Positions 5,562-12,004 of a DNA stretch of 12,004 nt are shown here, one piece after another (positions within the stretch are counted from its first letter, which is position 1; each line of letters opens with the position of its first letter). Origin of the DNA: JAABSQ01 sp041642315 (lineage in GTDB: Bacteria; Desulfobacterota; Desulfobacteria; Desulfobacterales; Desulfococcaceae); assembly GCA_041642315.1 (NCBI GenBank), contig JBEPWQ010000100.1:1-12004 (forward strand). The letters run 5' to 3'. The notes under the pieces were generated by a model. The model searched no databases and was not told the DNA's origin. It saw only the letters and a program-made list of their open reading frames with translations. Made by a program: the position numbers and the translations under genes.

Positions 5562-5676
5562 ACCTCCTCCTTTTCAGAAATGTAAGTTCACGTGATTCGG
5601 CGATTCCGCACCCATCCCAGTTTGAGAAAGGGCGTCTATCAGGCGTTTTCCGCCGGATGCGCCTCAAGATGCAGGT

Positions 5677-5937
5677 TCAAAAGGAAGGCCGGGTGGCCGC
5701 CTCCAACCGGGCGATCCGCCTTCGCGCCTGTTTCGCATTTCGCCCGCAGATCGCCGGCTCGGGCCGAAGGTCACTGCACACCCCCGGGCGGGCCGGGCTG
5801 CCGAAGAGCCTGCACCGGTTGTCCGGGGTCAGCTGACGGCAGCGCACCCCGGCCGGCTTGCCGTTCGGCATTCCGGGAATGGGGTGGGAAATGGACGGGG
5901 CGATGCAGCAGGCCCCGCAGCCCGGGCGGCACTCCAT
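5677..5937 (-). CDS. YkgJ-family cysteine cluster protein (UPF0153-like)
   Basis: Its 86 residues match the short YkgJ-type proteins. It opens MECRPGCGACCIAPSI, the family's CxxxCxxCC signature (C3, C7, C10, C11), and continues with GMPNGKPAGVRCRQL, NRCRLFG and PGVCSDLRP, giving eight cysteines in all (also C33, C42, C54, C64). The cysteines are thought to bind zinc or an iron-sulfur cluster; the biological role of the family is not settled. The start ATG (5937) lies 4 nt after the TAG of the upstream transporter gene (5942-5944), so translation is probably coupled to it. Confidence 0.88.
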   Translation of the reverse strand: MECRPGCGACCIAPSISHPIPGMPNGKPAGVRCRQLTPDNRCRLFGSPARPGVCSDLRPEPAICGRNAKQARRRIARLEAATRPSF

Positions 5938-5941
5938 CGGC

Positions 5942-6619
5942 CTATTCCGCCATCAGAAAGGGGTTGAAGCGGGTGTCTTCGTCATAGACATCGATCTGTT
6001 CCTGCCGCTTCAGAAAATTCACCACCCAGTAGGTCAAAGGGGTGGCGGCCGCCTCATAGGCGGACTTGAACAACCACTGGGTGACCATGGCCGTGATCAG
6101 TCCCTCCAGGGGAATGACCCCCCCGAAGGCCAGGGCGATGAATACCGCAGAATCGAGCCCCTGTCCTATCAAAGTGGAGCCGATGGTGCGGGTCCAGAGC
6201 CAGCGCCCCTGAGTGGCGATCTTCATTTTGGCCAGGACATAGGCGTTGGAAAATTCGCCGATCAGGTAGGCGACAAAGGAGGCGGCCAGCAGCCGGGGGG
6301 TGAATCCCAGAATGCGCGCGTAGGCGGCCTGACCCTCCCAGAACCCGGCCGCCGGAAGCATACCGCCGGCCCAGATGGCGGCCACCGCGATGAAGTTGCA
6401 GAAAAAGCCGAGCCAGATCACCCGGCGCGCCTGGCGGTAGCCGTAGACCTCGGTCAGCACGTCGCCCACGATATAGCTGATCGGGAAAATGATCACGGCG
6501 GCCGGCAGAATGAGGCCGCCCAGTTGAATCAGCTTTACCGCAATGATATTGGCGGTGATGAGGCAGGTCACGAAAAGGGCTGTGACCAGCACAAACCACT
6601 TCGAGTAGGTCTCTTTCAT
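5942..6619 (-). CDS. yhhQ: YhhQ-family queuosine precursor transporter
   Basis: The protein has 225 residues, close to E. coli YhhQ, with about six hydrophobic helices (roughly 8-30, 36-56, 66-86, 108-128, 150-170 and 175-201). Diagnostic motifs are IVGDVLTEVYGYRQARRVIW (50-69), GEFSNAYVLAKMK (121-133) and TRTIGSTLIGQGLDSAVF (143-160). The family imports queuosine precursors such as preQ0/preQ1 across the inner membrane for tRNA wobble-base modification. I chose the ATG at 6619 because AAGGAT lies upstream; the open frame extends further upstream, but that part overlaps nadE and is not homologous. A gap of 88 nt separates it from nadE; I looked for a preQ1 riboswitch there and did not find one. 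Confidence 0.92.
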   Translation of the reverse strand: MKETYSKWFVLVTALFVTCLITANIIAVKLIQLGGLILPAAVIIFPISYIVGDVLTEVYGYRQARRVIWLGFFCNFIAVAAIWAGGMLPAAGFWEGQAAYARILGFTPRLLAASFVAYLIGEFSNAYVLAKMKIATQGRWLWTRTIGSTLIGQGLDSAVFIALAFGGVIPLEGLITAMVTQWLFKSAYEAAATPLTYWVVNFLKRQEQIDVYDEDTRFNPFLMAE

Positions 6620-6707
6620 CTTTATCCTTCTTCTATAATATCCGCACCTGATTATCTGTATCTGACTTCTTTGCAGAGAGAGAGCGGCGTCTGTAAGATA
6701 TTCTTTT

Positions 6708-8780
6708 TCATTCATCCGGAACCGCGTCGAGGTCCGCCAGCCACACCGCCGATTCGGAGTCGCTGGGGGCCCGCCAGTCGCCCCGGGGAGAGAGCGAGCC
6801 GCCGGAGCCGACCTTGGGTCCGTTGGGGACCGCCGAGCGTTTGAACTGGCTGATCTGGAAAAAACGGTAGAGAAAGACCCGCAGCCATTTTTTGATGGTG
6901 GGCAGGTCATAGGCGTGCCGACCCGCTTCGGCGATCAGGTTCGACCAGGTGCCGCGGGTCTTGTCGCCCCAGGCTGAAAAAGCCAGGAAAGCGACCTTCT
7001 GCGGCCGGTATCCGAACCGGGCGGTGTAATAAAGGTTGAAATCTTGAAGTTCGTAGGGGCCGATCTTTTCCTCCGTGCTCTGGGCCGGGGTGTCCGTCTC
7101 CGGGTTGTCGGAATCGCCGGTCTCGGCGGGGATCAGTTCCGGGGAGATTTCGGTGTCCAGAATCGACTGCAGAATGGCCCCGGTGGCCTCGTCGAACTGC
7201 CGGGATTCGATCACCCAGGCGATCAGGTGCTGAATCAGGGTCTTCGGGACCGATCCGTTGACGTTGTAGTGGGACATGTGGTCCCCGACCCCGTAGGTGG
7301 CCCATCCCAGGGCCAGTTCGCTCAGATCGCCGGTGCCCAGGACCATCGCCTGATGGTAATTGGCCAGCCGGAACAGATGGGAGGTACGCTCCCCCGCCTG
7401 AATGTTTTCGAAGGTGACGTCGTAGACCGGTTTGTCCTCGGCATAGGGGTGGCCGATGTCGCGCATCATCTGCATGGCCGAGGGACGGATGTCGATCTCC
7501 TCGGCGGTAACGCCCAGCGCATTCATCAGTTTGTGGGCGTTATCCCGGGTGCTTTTGCTGGTGGCGAACCCGGGCATGGTATAGGCCAAAATGTTGGTGC
7601 GCGGCAGGTTGAGCCGGTCCATGGTCTTGGCGGCGACGATCAGGGACTGGGTGGAGTCGAGGCCGCCGGAAATGCCGATCACCAGCCGGTTGATGTCGGT
7701 GGCATTGAGCCGCTTCATCAGCCCGTGGACCTGAATATTGTAAGCTTCATAGCACCGTTCGTCGCGCACTTCAGGGTCGCTCGGCACGAAGGGGAACCGT
7801 TCGATGTGGCGCAGGAGCGAGATTTCCCCCTGAGGCACCTGGAATGTAAAGGGGACCCGGCGGATGGCCCGGACCCGGTCCCGGTGGTCCCCCACCGTGT
7901 CATTAAAACTGGTCATGCGTATCCGGTCCTGTCGGAGCCGGTCCAGATCCACATCCGAGGCGATGATCTGCTCATCCGCGGAAAACCGTTCCGATTCGGC
8001 GATGAGGTCGTTGTTCTCATAGATCATGGCATGGCCGTCCCAGGCCAGATCGGTGGTCGACTCCCCGGGGCCGGCCGCGGAGAAAAGATAGGCGGCCACG
8101 CACTTGCCCGATTGGGAAGCGCACAGCCTGTGCCGGTACTCGGCCTTGCCCACGGTGATGTTGCTGGCGGACAGGTTGGCCAGAATCGTGGCGCCGGCCA
8201 AGGCGCCGTAGGTGCTGGGCGGCACGGGGGTCCAGACGTCTTCGCAGAGTTCCACGAACAGGGAATATCCCGGATAATTGGGTGCTTCAAAGATCAGATC
8301 GTTGCCGAAGGGGACCGTCTGCCCCAGAATATGAATCTCCCGGCCGACCGCATCCCGGGCCGAGGTGAACTGCCGTTTTTCATAGAACTCCCGGTAGTTG
8401 GGCAGGTAGGTTTTGGGCACCACCCCGAGGATCTTGCCCCGATAGAGAACCACGGCGCAGTTGAAAAGTTTTCCCTCAAACCGAAGCGGGGCCCCGATGA
8501 TCAGTACCGGTGAAAAATCCCGGCTTTCCGTTCTTAATTTCTGCAGCCCCGCTTCTACGCCGCTGAGCAGGGCATCCTGGTGAAAGAGATCCTCGCAGGA
8601 ATAAGCGGAGAGACCCAGTTCCGGAAAAAGGGCCAGCCCTGCGTGCATTTCCGAGGCGCGCCGGGCCAGGCCCAGGGTGCGCTCGGTATTGTATTCGGGA
8701 TCGGCGACTCGGATGTAGGGAATGCAGACCGCGGTCCGGACAAAGCCGTGGGAATAGATGGAATGAAAGGGATGGGACAT
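6708..8780 (-). CDS. nadE: Glutamine-dependent NAD+ synthetase
   Basis: The 690 residues match the long two-domain form. Residues 12 to about 300 are a nitrilase-type glutamine amidase with the triad E54 (LFPELGLSAYSCEDLF), K123 (VVPKTYLPNYREFYEKRQF) and C179 (VELCEDVW). It releases ammonia that is channelled to the synthetase domain. From about residue 340 the synthetase domain has the PP-loop ISGGLDSTQS (370-379), which binds ATP to adenylate nicotinic acid adenine dinucleotide, and ends with FKRSAVPNGPKVGSGGSLSP, typical of this form. The enzyme makes NAD+, the last step of its biosynthesis, in the cytoplasm. The ATG is 9 nt past the hslO stop, and its ribosome site GAGG overlaps that stop region, so the two genes are co-transcribed. 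Confidence 0.97.
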   Translation of the reverse strand: MSHPFHSIYSHGFVRTAVCIPYIRVADPEYNTERTLGLARRASEMHAGLALFPELGLSAYSCEDLFHQDALLSGVEAGLQKLRTESRDFSPVLIIGAPLRFEGKLFNCAVVLYRGKILGVVPKTYLPNYREFYEKRQFTSARDAVGREIHILGQTVPFGNDLIFEAPNYPGYSLFVELCEDVWTPVPPSTYGALAGATILANLSASNITVGKAEYRHRLCASQSGKCVAAYLFSAAGPGESTTDLAWDGHAMIYENNDLIAESERFSADEQIIASDVDLDRLRQDRIRMTSFNDTVGDHRDRVRAIRRVPFTFQVPQGEISLLRHIERFPFVPSDPEVRDERCYEAYNIQVHGLMKRLNATDINRLVIGISGGLDSTQSLIVAAKTMDRLNLPRTNILAYTMPGFATSKSTRDNAHKLMNALGVTAEEIDIRPSAMQMMRDIGHPYAEDKPVYDVTFENIQAGERTSHLFRLANYHQAMVLGTGDLSELALGWATYGVGDHMSHYNVNGSVPKTLIQHLIAWVIESRQFDEATGAILQSILDTEISPELIPAETGDSDNPETDTPAQSTEEKIGPYELQDFNLYYTARFGYRPQKVAFLAFSAWGDKTRGTWSNLIAEAGRHAYDLPTIKKWLRVFLYRFFQISQFKRSAVPNGPKVGSGGSLSPRGDWRAPSDSESAVWLADLDAVPDE

Positions 8781-8789
8781 AATGTTACC

Positions 8790-9704
8790 TCATTTCGATG
8801 CGGATGGGTTCGCGCTTTCCGCCTGAAGCCGCTTCAGGTCTTCCGGAGTGAATGGATACCGTTTCCGGCAGAATTCACAGGTGAGTTCCGTTTTCTCTTC
8901 TTGAGCGGCCATGCGGCCGATCTCTTCAGGCCCCAGCGAAATCAGGGCCCGTTCCACCCGTTCCCGACGGCAGGAACACCGGAAAGCGATATCCCGCTTT
9001 TCCAGAATGCGATACGGAATGTCGGCGAAGATGAGATCCAACAGGTTCTCCGGGGTGTTGCCCCCCCGGACGAATTCCGTCACAGGCGGCAGGTTTTGAA
9101 TTCGGCCGACCAGCTTTTCAATGACCTCCGGTTCCTTCTCCGAATCCCTTTGGGCTGTCGCGGGCGGAAGGGACTGTATCAGAAATCCGCCGGCGGCGGT
9201 GATTCCCTCGGGGTCGGCGAACACCCCCAAGCCCACGGCGGAAGGGGTTTGTTCCGATTCGGTCAGGTAATAGGCCAGGTCCTCGGCGATTTCACTGGTA
9301 TGCAGCTGAACGATCCCCCGGTACGGCTCTTTCATCATCAGGTCTTTGGTGACGGTGAGAAAACCGGCCCTGCCCAGGGCCCCGGCCACATCGAACTTGC
9401 CGTTTCGAGGCGCAAGTTCCACCTGGGGAACGGCGACAAAGCCGCGGACATTCCCCTCGCCGTCCGCTTCCACCAGAATTTTTCTGAGCGGTCCGTTTCC
9501 TTCGAATTTGAGCGCGACCCGCTGTTCGCCTTTGAGCAGAGCGCCCATCAGCGCACCCCCGGTCAGTGCCCGCCCCAGGGCGACTGCGGCGGTGGGAAAG
9601 GCGGACTGGCGGGTGGCGGCATCCGCCACCAGGCGGGTGGATATACAGGCCAGCCCCCGGATATTTCCGGATTTGGTGATGGCCCTCACCAGATAATCTT
9701 TCAC
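8790..9704 (-). CDS. hslO: Hsp33 redox-regulated molecular chaperone
   Basis: The 304 residues have the full Hsp33 layout. The N-terminal core begins with KDYLVRAITKSGNIRGLACI and includes RALTGGALMGALLKGEQRVA; PYRGIVQLHTSEIAEDLAYY and a GGFLIQSLP segment lie in the middle. The C-terminal redox switch is CSC (C243/C245) and CEFC (C276/C279), which bind zinc when reduced; oxidation and partial unfolding activate the holdase. The role is protection of unfolded cytoplasmic proteins during oxidative stress. The start is GTG at 9704, with AAAGGG 7 nt upstream. It is the first gene of the hslO-nadE transcript and has a promoter at 9753-9781. Confidence 0.96.
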   Translation of the reverse strand: MKDYLVRAITKSGNIRGLACISTRLVADAATRQSAFPTAAVALGRALTGGALMGALLKGEQRVALKFEGNGPLRKILVEADGEGNVRGFVAVPQVELAPRNGKFDVAGALGRAGFLTVTKDLMMKEPYRGIVQLHTSEIAEDLAYYLTESEQTPSAVGLGVFADPEGITAAGGFLIQSLPPATAQRDSEKEPEVIEKLVGRIQNLPPVTEFVRGGNTPENLLDLIFADIPYRILEKRDIAFRCSCRRERVERALISLGPEEIGRMAAQEEKTELTCEFCRKRYPFTPEDLKRLQAESANPSASK

Positions 9705-9974
9705 GCAAAAACCCTTTGGTTGGAATGGTATCGGAAATCCATCACATCATATATTCTAAGGTATAACCGATCGGAGGGCAAGGGCGGATCTGCCGTTTGG
9801 GTCTCGCCTTTTAGGGAATCAATGGGGTGAATACCGTAGAACGTGCGCCAAATGCGCGGAACGTCTTTTAGGCGTTTCTCCCAAAGGCCATATTTTGATT
9901 GACTTTTCCTCTAAATTGAACAAAGTGAAGAGAATTTTGATGCGTCGAAAATCTATGAAGAAAAGGTTGATGGA
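9705..9974. other. Divergent intergenic region between hslO and serA
   Basis: The 270-bp region carries the hslO promoter on the minus strand. For serA the best candidate is TTGACT at 9899-9904 in an AT-rich patch, but no good -10 lies 16-18 bp downstream. GCGC-N5-GCGC (9846-9858), within two ACGT flanks, is a small dyad. Nothing here looks coding. Confidence 0.5.
9753..9781 (-). promoter_or_regulatory. Probable sigma70 promoter of hslO-nadE
   Basis: On the minus strand TTGCCC (9776-9781) and TAGAAT (9753-9758) are separated by exactly 17 bp, matching consensus at 4/6 and 5/6. Initiation near 9746 would give a leader of about 42 nt to the GTG at 9704. Confidence 0.6.
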
Positions 9975-11567
9975 ATGTTCAAGGTAATGATTCGGGACAA
10001 TATGTCCCCTGTGGCAAAAGAGATACTGGAGGCGACCGGCAAAATCGAGGTGGTGGTGGACAATGAGAAGTCCACCAGTGATCCCGAGGTGTTGGCCGAC
10101 CTGATCAGGGACTTCGACGGGCTGGCGATCCGGAGCGGCACCAAGGTCACCGAAGCGGTGCTGGAAAAGGCGCCCAAACTCAAGGTCATCGGCCGGGCCG
10201 GAATCGGGGTCGACAATATCGACCAGCAGGCGGCGACCCGAAAGGGGATCGTGGTCATGAACGCACCGGGGGGAAACACCGTCACCACTGCGGAGCATGC
10301 CATTTCCCTGATGTTCGCCCTGGCCCGGAACATCCCTCAGGCCACCGCCTCGCTTCGGGAAGGCAAATGGGAGAAGAAAAAACTGCAGGGCGTGGAAATT
10401 TCCGGCAAGACGTTGGGGATCGTCGGTCTGGGCCATATCGGCCGGGTGGTGGCGGAACGGGGCCTGGGCATTCGCATGCGGGTGATCGCGGCAGACCCTT
10501 TCGTGAGTCCGGAAGCGGCCGAGGAACTGGGGGTGAAGCTGGTCGGCTTTGAGGAACTGCTGGCACAATCCGATTTTATCACCCTTCATGTGCCCCGAAT
10601 GAAGGAGACCGCCAACATGATCAATGCCGAGACCCTGGCCCGCATGAAACCGGGGGTTCGGCTTATCAACTGCTCCCGGGGCGAGGTGGTCAACCTGGAT
10701 GATCTGTATGCGGCGGTGGAGAGCGGCCAGGTGGCCGGCGCGGCCCTGGATGTCTTTCCTCAGGAACCGCCCGATCCGCAACTTCCCGTACTGCAGCATC
10801 CGCATATCATTTTTACCCCGCACCTCGGGGCGTCCACCGGCGAAGCCCAGGTCAACGTCGCCCGAATGATCGCCGAACAGATGGCCGGGTACCTGCTGGA
10901 CGGGGTCATTCTCAATGCGGTCAATTTTCCTTCGGTCTCCATGGAGGAGATGGCCCGGCTTCGCCCCCATCTGGTGCTGGCCGAACGGATGGGCTCCCTG
11001 ATGGGGCAGCTGGTGCGGGGGGTGCATGATCTCACCATCAGCTATTCCGGGGAGATCTGCAAGCTGTCCACCCGTCCGGTGACCCATGCACTGCTCAAGG
11101 GGCTTCTGGGATCTTTCACCGATACCCCCATCAATTACGTGAATGCCCGCGCGATCGCCAAAGACAGGGGCATCGGGGTGATCGAAACCTCGGATCAATC
11201 CCCGGAGGATTTTTCAAGCCTGATCAAACTCAAGCTCGATTCTCCGGATGAAGGGCCGGATGAAATCTGGGGAACCATTTACGAGAAAAAATACCCGAGA
11301 ATCATCCGCATCGGCGACGTCTACATGGACGCCATTCCCGAGGGCTCCATGATCGTCATTGAGAACATCGACAAGCCCGGCGTTATCGGCCATGTGGGCA
11401 CCACCCTGGGGCGGCATAACATCAACATCGCCCGGTTTCAGCTCGGCCGACGACTGGATCGGGCGGTCTGTCTGGTCAACATCGACACCCCGGCGGATGA
11501 GACCGTATTGGAGGAGATTCAATCCCTGCCGATTATCCTCTCCGTCAAACAGGTCCATCTGGAGTAG
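9975..11567 (+). CDS. serA: D-3-phosphoglycerate dehydrogenase
   Basis: The 530 residues match the long, ACT-domain type of PGDH. The NAD-binding domain has GLGHIG (151-156) with D174 as the ribose-binding acid, and the catalytic residues are R235 (NCSRGEVV), E264 (FPQEPPD) and H283 (TPHLGAST). IGRAGIGVDNID (72-83) is the substrate-side motif. Residues about 320-450 are the intervening allosteric substrate-binding domain, and about 455-530 the ACT domain (MIVIENIDKPGVIGHVGTTL, then GRHNINIARFQLGR), which commonly binds serine for feedback inhibition. It oxidises 3-phosphoglycerate to 3-phosphohydroxypyruvate, the first step of serine synthesis. The ATG at 9975 is preceded by AAAAGG at 8 nt. 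It is transcribed divergently from hslO. Confidence 0.97.
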   Translation: MFKVMIRDNMSPVAKEILEATGKIEVVVDNEKSTSDPEVLADLIRDFDGLAIRSGTKVTEAVLEKAPKLKVIGRAGIGVDNIDQQAATRKGIVVMNAPGGNTVTTAEHAISLMFALARNIPQATASLREGKWEKKKLQGVEISGKTLGIVGLGHIGRVVAERGLGIRMRVIAADPFVSPEAAEELGVKLVGFEELLAQSDFITLHVPRMKETANMINAETLARMKPGVRLINCSRGEVVNLDDLYAAVESGQVAGAALDVFPQEPPDPQLPVLQHPHIIFTPHLGASTGEAQVNVARMIAEQMAGYLLDGVILNAVNFPSVSMEEMARLRPHLVLAERMGSLMGQLVRGVHDLTISYSGEICKLSTRPVTHALLKGLLGSFTDTPINYVNARAIAKDRGIGVIETSDQSPEDFSSLIKLKLDSPDEGPDEIWGTIYEKKYPRIIRIGDVYMDAIPEGSMIVIENIDKPGVIGHVGTTLGRHNINIARFQLGRRLDRAVCLVNIDTPADETVLEEIQSLPIILSVKQVHLE

Positions 11568-11613
11568 TCCCAAACGGGATTTTCCCCTTGTTTGTTTCCC
11601 GGGCACGTCAATA

Positions 11614-11659
11614 ATAGGGCTGGATCCTCCTTCGGAAGAGAAGGAGGACAAACCCCTAT
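11614..11659 (+). promoter_or_regulatory. Two-part hairpin sequestering a Shine-Dalgarno sequence, with a mini-ORF
   Basis: TCCTCCTTC (11625-11633) pairs perfectly with GAAGGAGGA (11640-11648) over a 6-nt loop. Across a symmetrical 5x5 internal loop, ATAGGG (11614-11619) pairs with CCCTAT (11654-11659). The right arm contains a near-perfect ribosome site, followed at proper spacing by ATG ACG AAT TTT TGA (11658-11672), a four-codon ORF. A T5 run (11666-11670) follows. It could be the serA terminator or a post-transcriptional control element for the next gene. Confidence 0.55.
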
Positions 11660-11693
11660 GACGAATTTTTGACGGACAGGAGGCGTATTGTTC

Positions 11694-11999
11694 ATGGGAA
11701 AGCGGATGAAGCAACTCATTTTTATGGGTCTGGCGGGGTGCGTGGTCTATTTTCTGCTGGCCTACCATTTCATTTTCTTCGGCAGAGAGGTCGAATTCCT
11801 CAGAAAGGAAAACCTGGTCCTGGACCATACCTTCTATAGTCCGGGGGACCGAAAGGAGATCGCGTACAAGGGGCTGGACAGCATCATCGCCAATGAGGAC
11901 CTTCGGCGGGCCGGCATCGGTCCGCTTCTCATCGAACGGGGGCTGGTGACCGAAGAGGAATTGCAAACGGCGGAGGACAAGGTGGATTACGGCGGATAA
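11694..11999 (+). CDS. Small single-pass membrane protein of unknown function
   Basis: I do not recognise the family. The 101-residue protein starts MGKRMKQ and has one hydrophobic helix (about 8-29, LIFMGLAGCVVYFLLAYHFI and on) right after a basic N-terminus. By the positive-inside rule the N-terminus should be cytoplasmic and the remaining 70 residues extracytoplasmic, or it may be an uncleaved signal anchor. The soluble part is charged, with FLRKENLVLDHTFYSPGDRK and IANEDLRRAGIGPLLIERG. I chose the ATG at 11694, 10 nt after GGAGG; a TTG at 11688 is closer to the ribosome site but less usual. It starts 126 nt after serA, downstream of the hairpin at 11614-11659, and its following gene lies outside the window. 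Confidence 0.75.
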   Translation: MGKRMKQLIFMGLAGCVVYFLLAYHFIFFGREVEFLRKENLVLDHTFYSPGDRKEIAYKGLDSIIANEDLRRAGIGPLLIERGLVTEEELQTAEDKVDYGG

Positions 12000-12004
12000 A
12001 CCCG

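Noticed and set aside
6620..6707. Possible preQ1 riboswitch upstream of the YhhQ-type transporter
   Set aside because: The 88-nt gap lacks the preQ1-I pseudoknot pattern and A-rich tail; I could not assemble a convincing fold.
7044..8513. 489-codon plus-strand open frame opposite nadE
   Set aside because: It is exactly antisense to the strongly recognisable NAD synthetase; its Gly/Asp/His/Gln-rich translation is typical of a GC-rich antisense shadow.
8580..9830. 416-codon plus-strand frame opposite hslO and the nadE start
   Set aside because: Shadow of two confident genes; no recognisable domain.
9819..11198. 459-codon minus-strand open frame opposite serA
   Set aside because: Antisense to a complete, well-conserved serA, with low-complexity His/Gly/Asp composition and no family motif.
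1..12004. CRISPR arrays, tRNA or rRNA genes, insertion sequences
   Set aside because: No regularly spaced repeats, no cloverleaf-like sequence and no transposase or integrase frame was seen on either strand.

Overview
The window reads as a stretch of GC-rich chromosome from an anaerobic or microaerophilic bacterium. A deltaproteobacterial (Desulfobacterota-like) source fits best: there is a ferredoxin-fused flavin oxidoreductase, a membrane protein with tandem rubredoxin modules, and long N-terminal-amidase NadE and ACT-domain SerA enzymes. This taxonomic guess is inference; no rRNA or other decisive marker is present.

Layout, left to right. (1) 2-514 (+) is the C-terminal end of an FAD/NAD(P)-dependent oxidoreductase carrying a cysteine-rich 2[4Fe-4S] domain. 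It converges on a minus-strand gene (680-1639) for a protein with two near-identical rubredoxin modules on a four-helix membrane domain, and a bidirectional terminator (580-623) lies between them. (2) 1.8-2.8 kb is clearly more AT-rich and holds a brnT-brnA type II toxin-antitoxin pair. Its promoter almost touches the toxin start codon. The AT-rich stretch is bracketed by a 16/17-nt direct repeat, so it looks like a small acquired cassette. (3) 2850-5269 (+) holds a small unknown protein, a DAO-family FAD oxidoreductase and an ornithine cyclodeaminase/mu-crystallin-family protein, probably one operon for an amino or imino acid. (4) 5358-5561 (-) is a 4-oxalocrotonate-tautomerase-type protein. 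(5) 5677-9704 (-) is a cluster in the order hslO, nadE, yhhQ-like queuosine-precursor transporter, YkgJ-type cysteine-cluster protein; the hslO-nadE and yhhQ-ykgJ junctions are tight, and a recognisable sigma70-type promoter precedes hslO. (6) 9975-11567 (+) is serA, followed by a strong hairpin that sequesters a Shine-Dalgarno sequence, then a small single-pass membrane protein (11694-11999).

Most of the window is housekeeping: NAD synthesis, serine synthesis, redox chaperone and tRNA queuosine precursor import. The parts most worth a second look are the tandem-rubredoxin membrane protein, the paired oxidase and imine-reductase-like genes, the brnTA promoter/operator architecture and its flanking repeats, and the hairpin with a four-codon mini-ORF after serA. 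I see no CRISPR array, tRNA, rRNA or transposase, and nothing that amounts to a clearly new multi-gene system.
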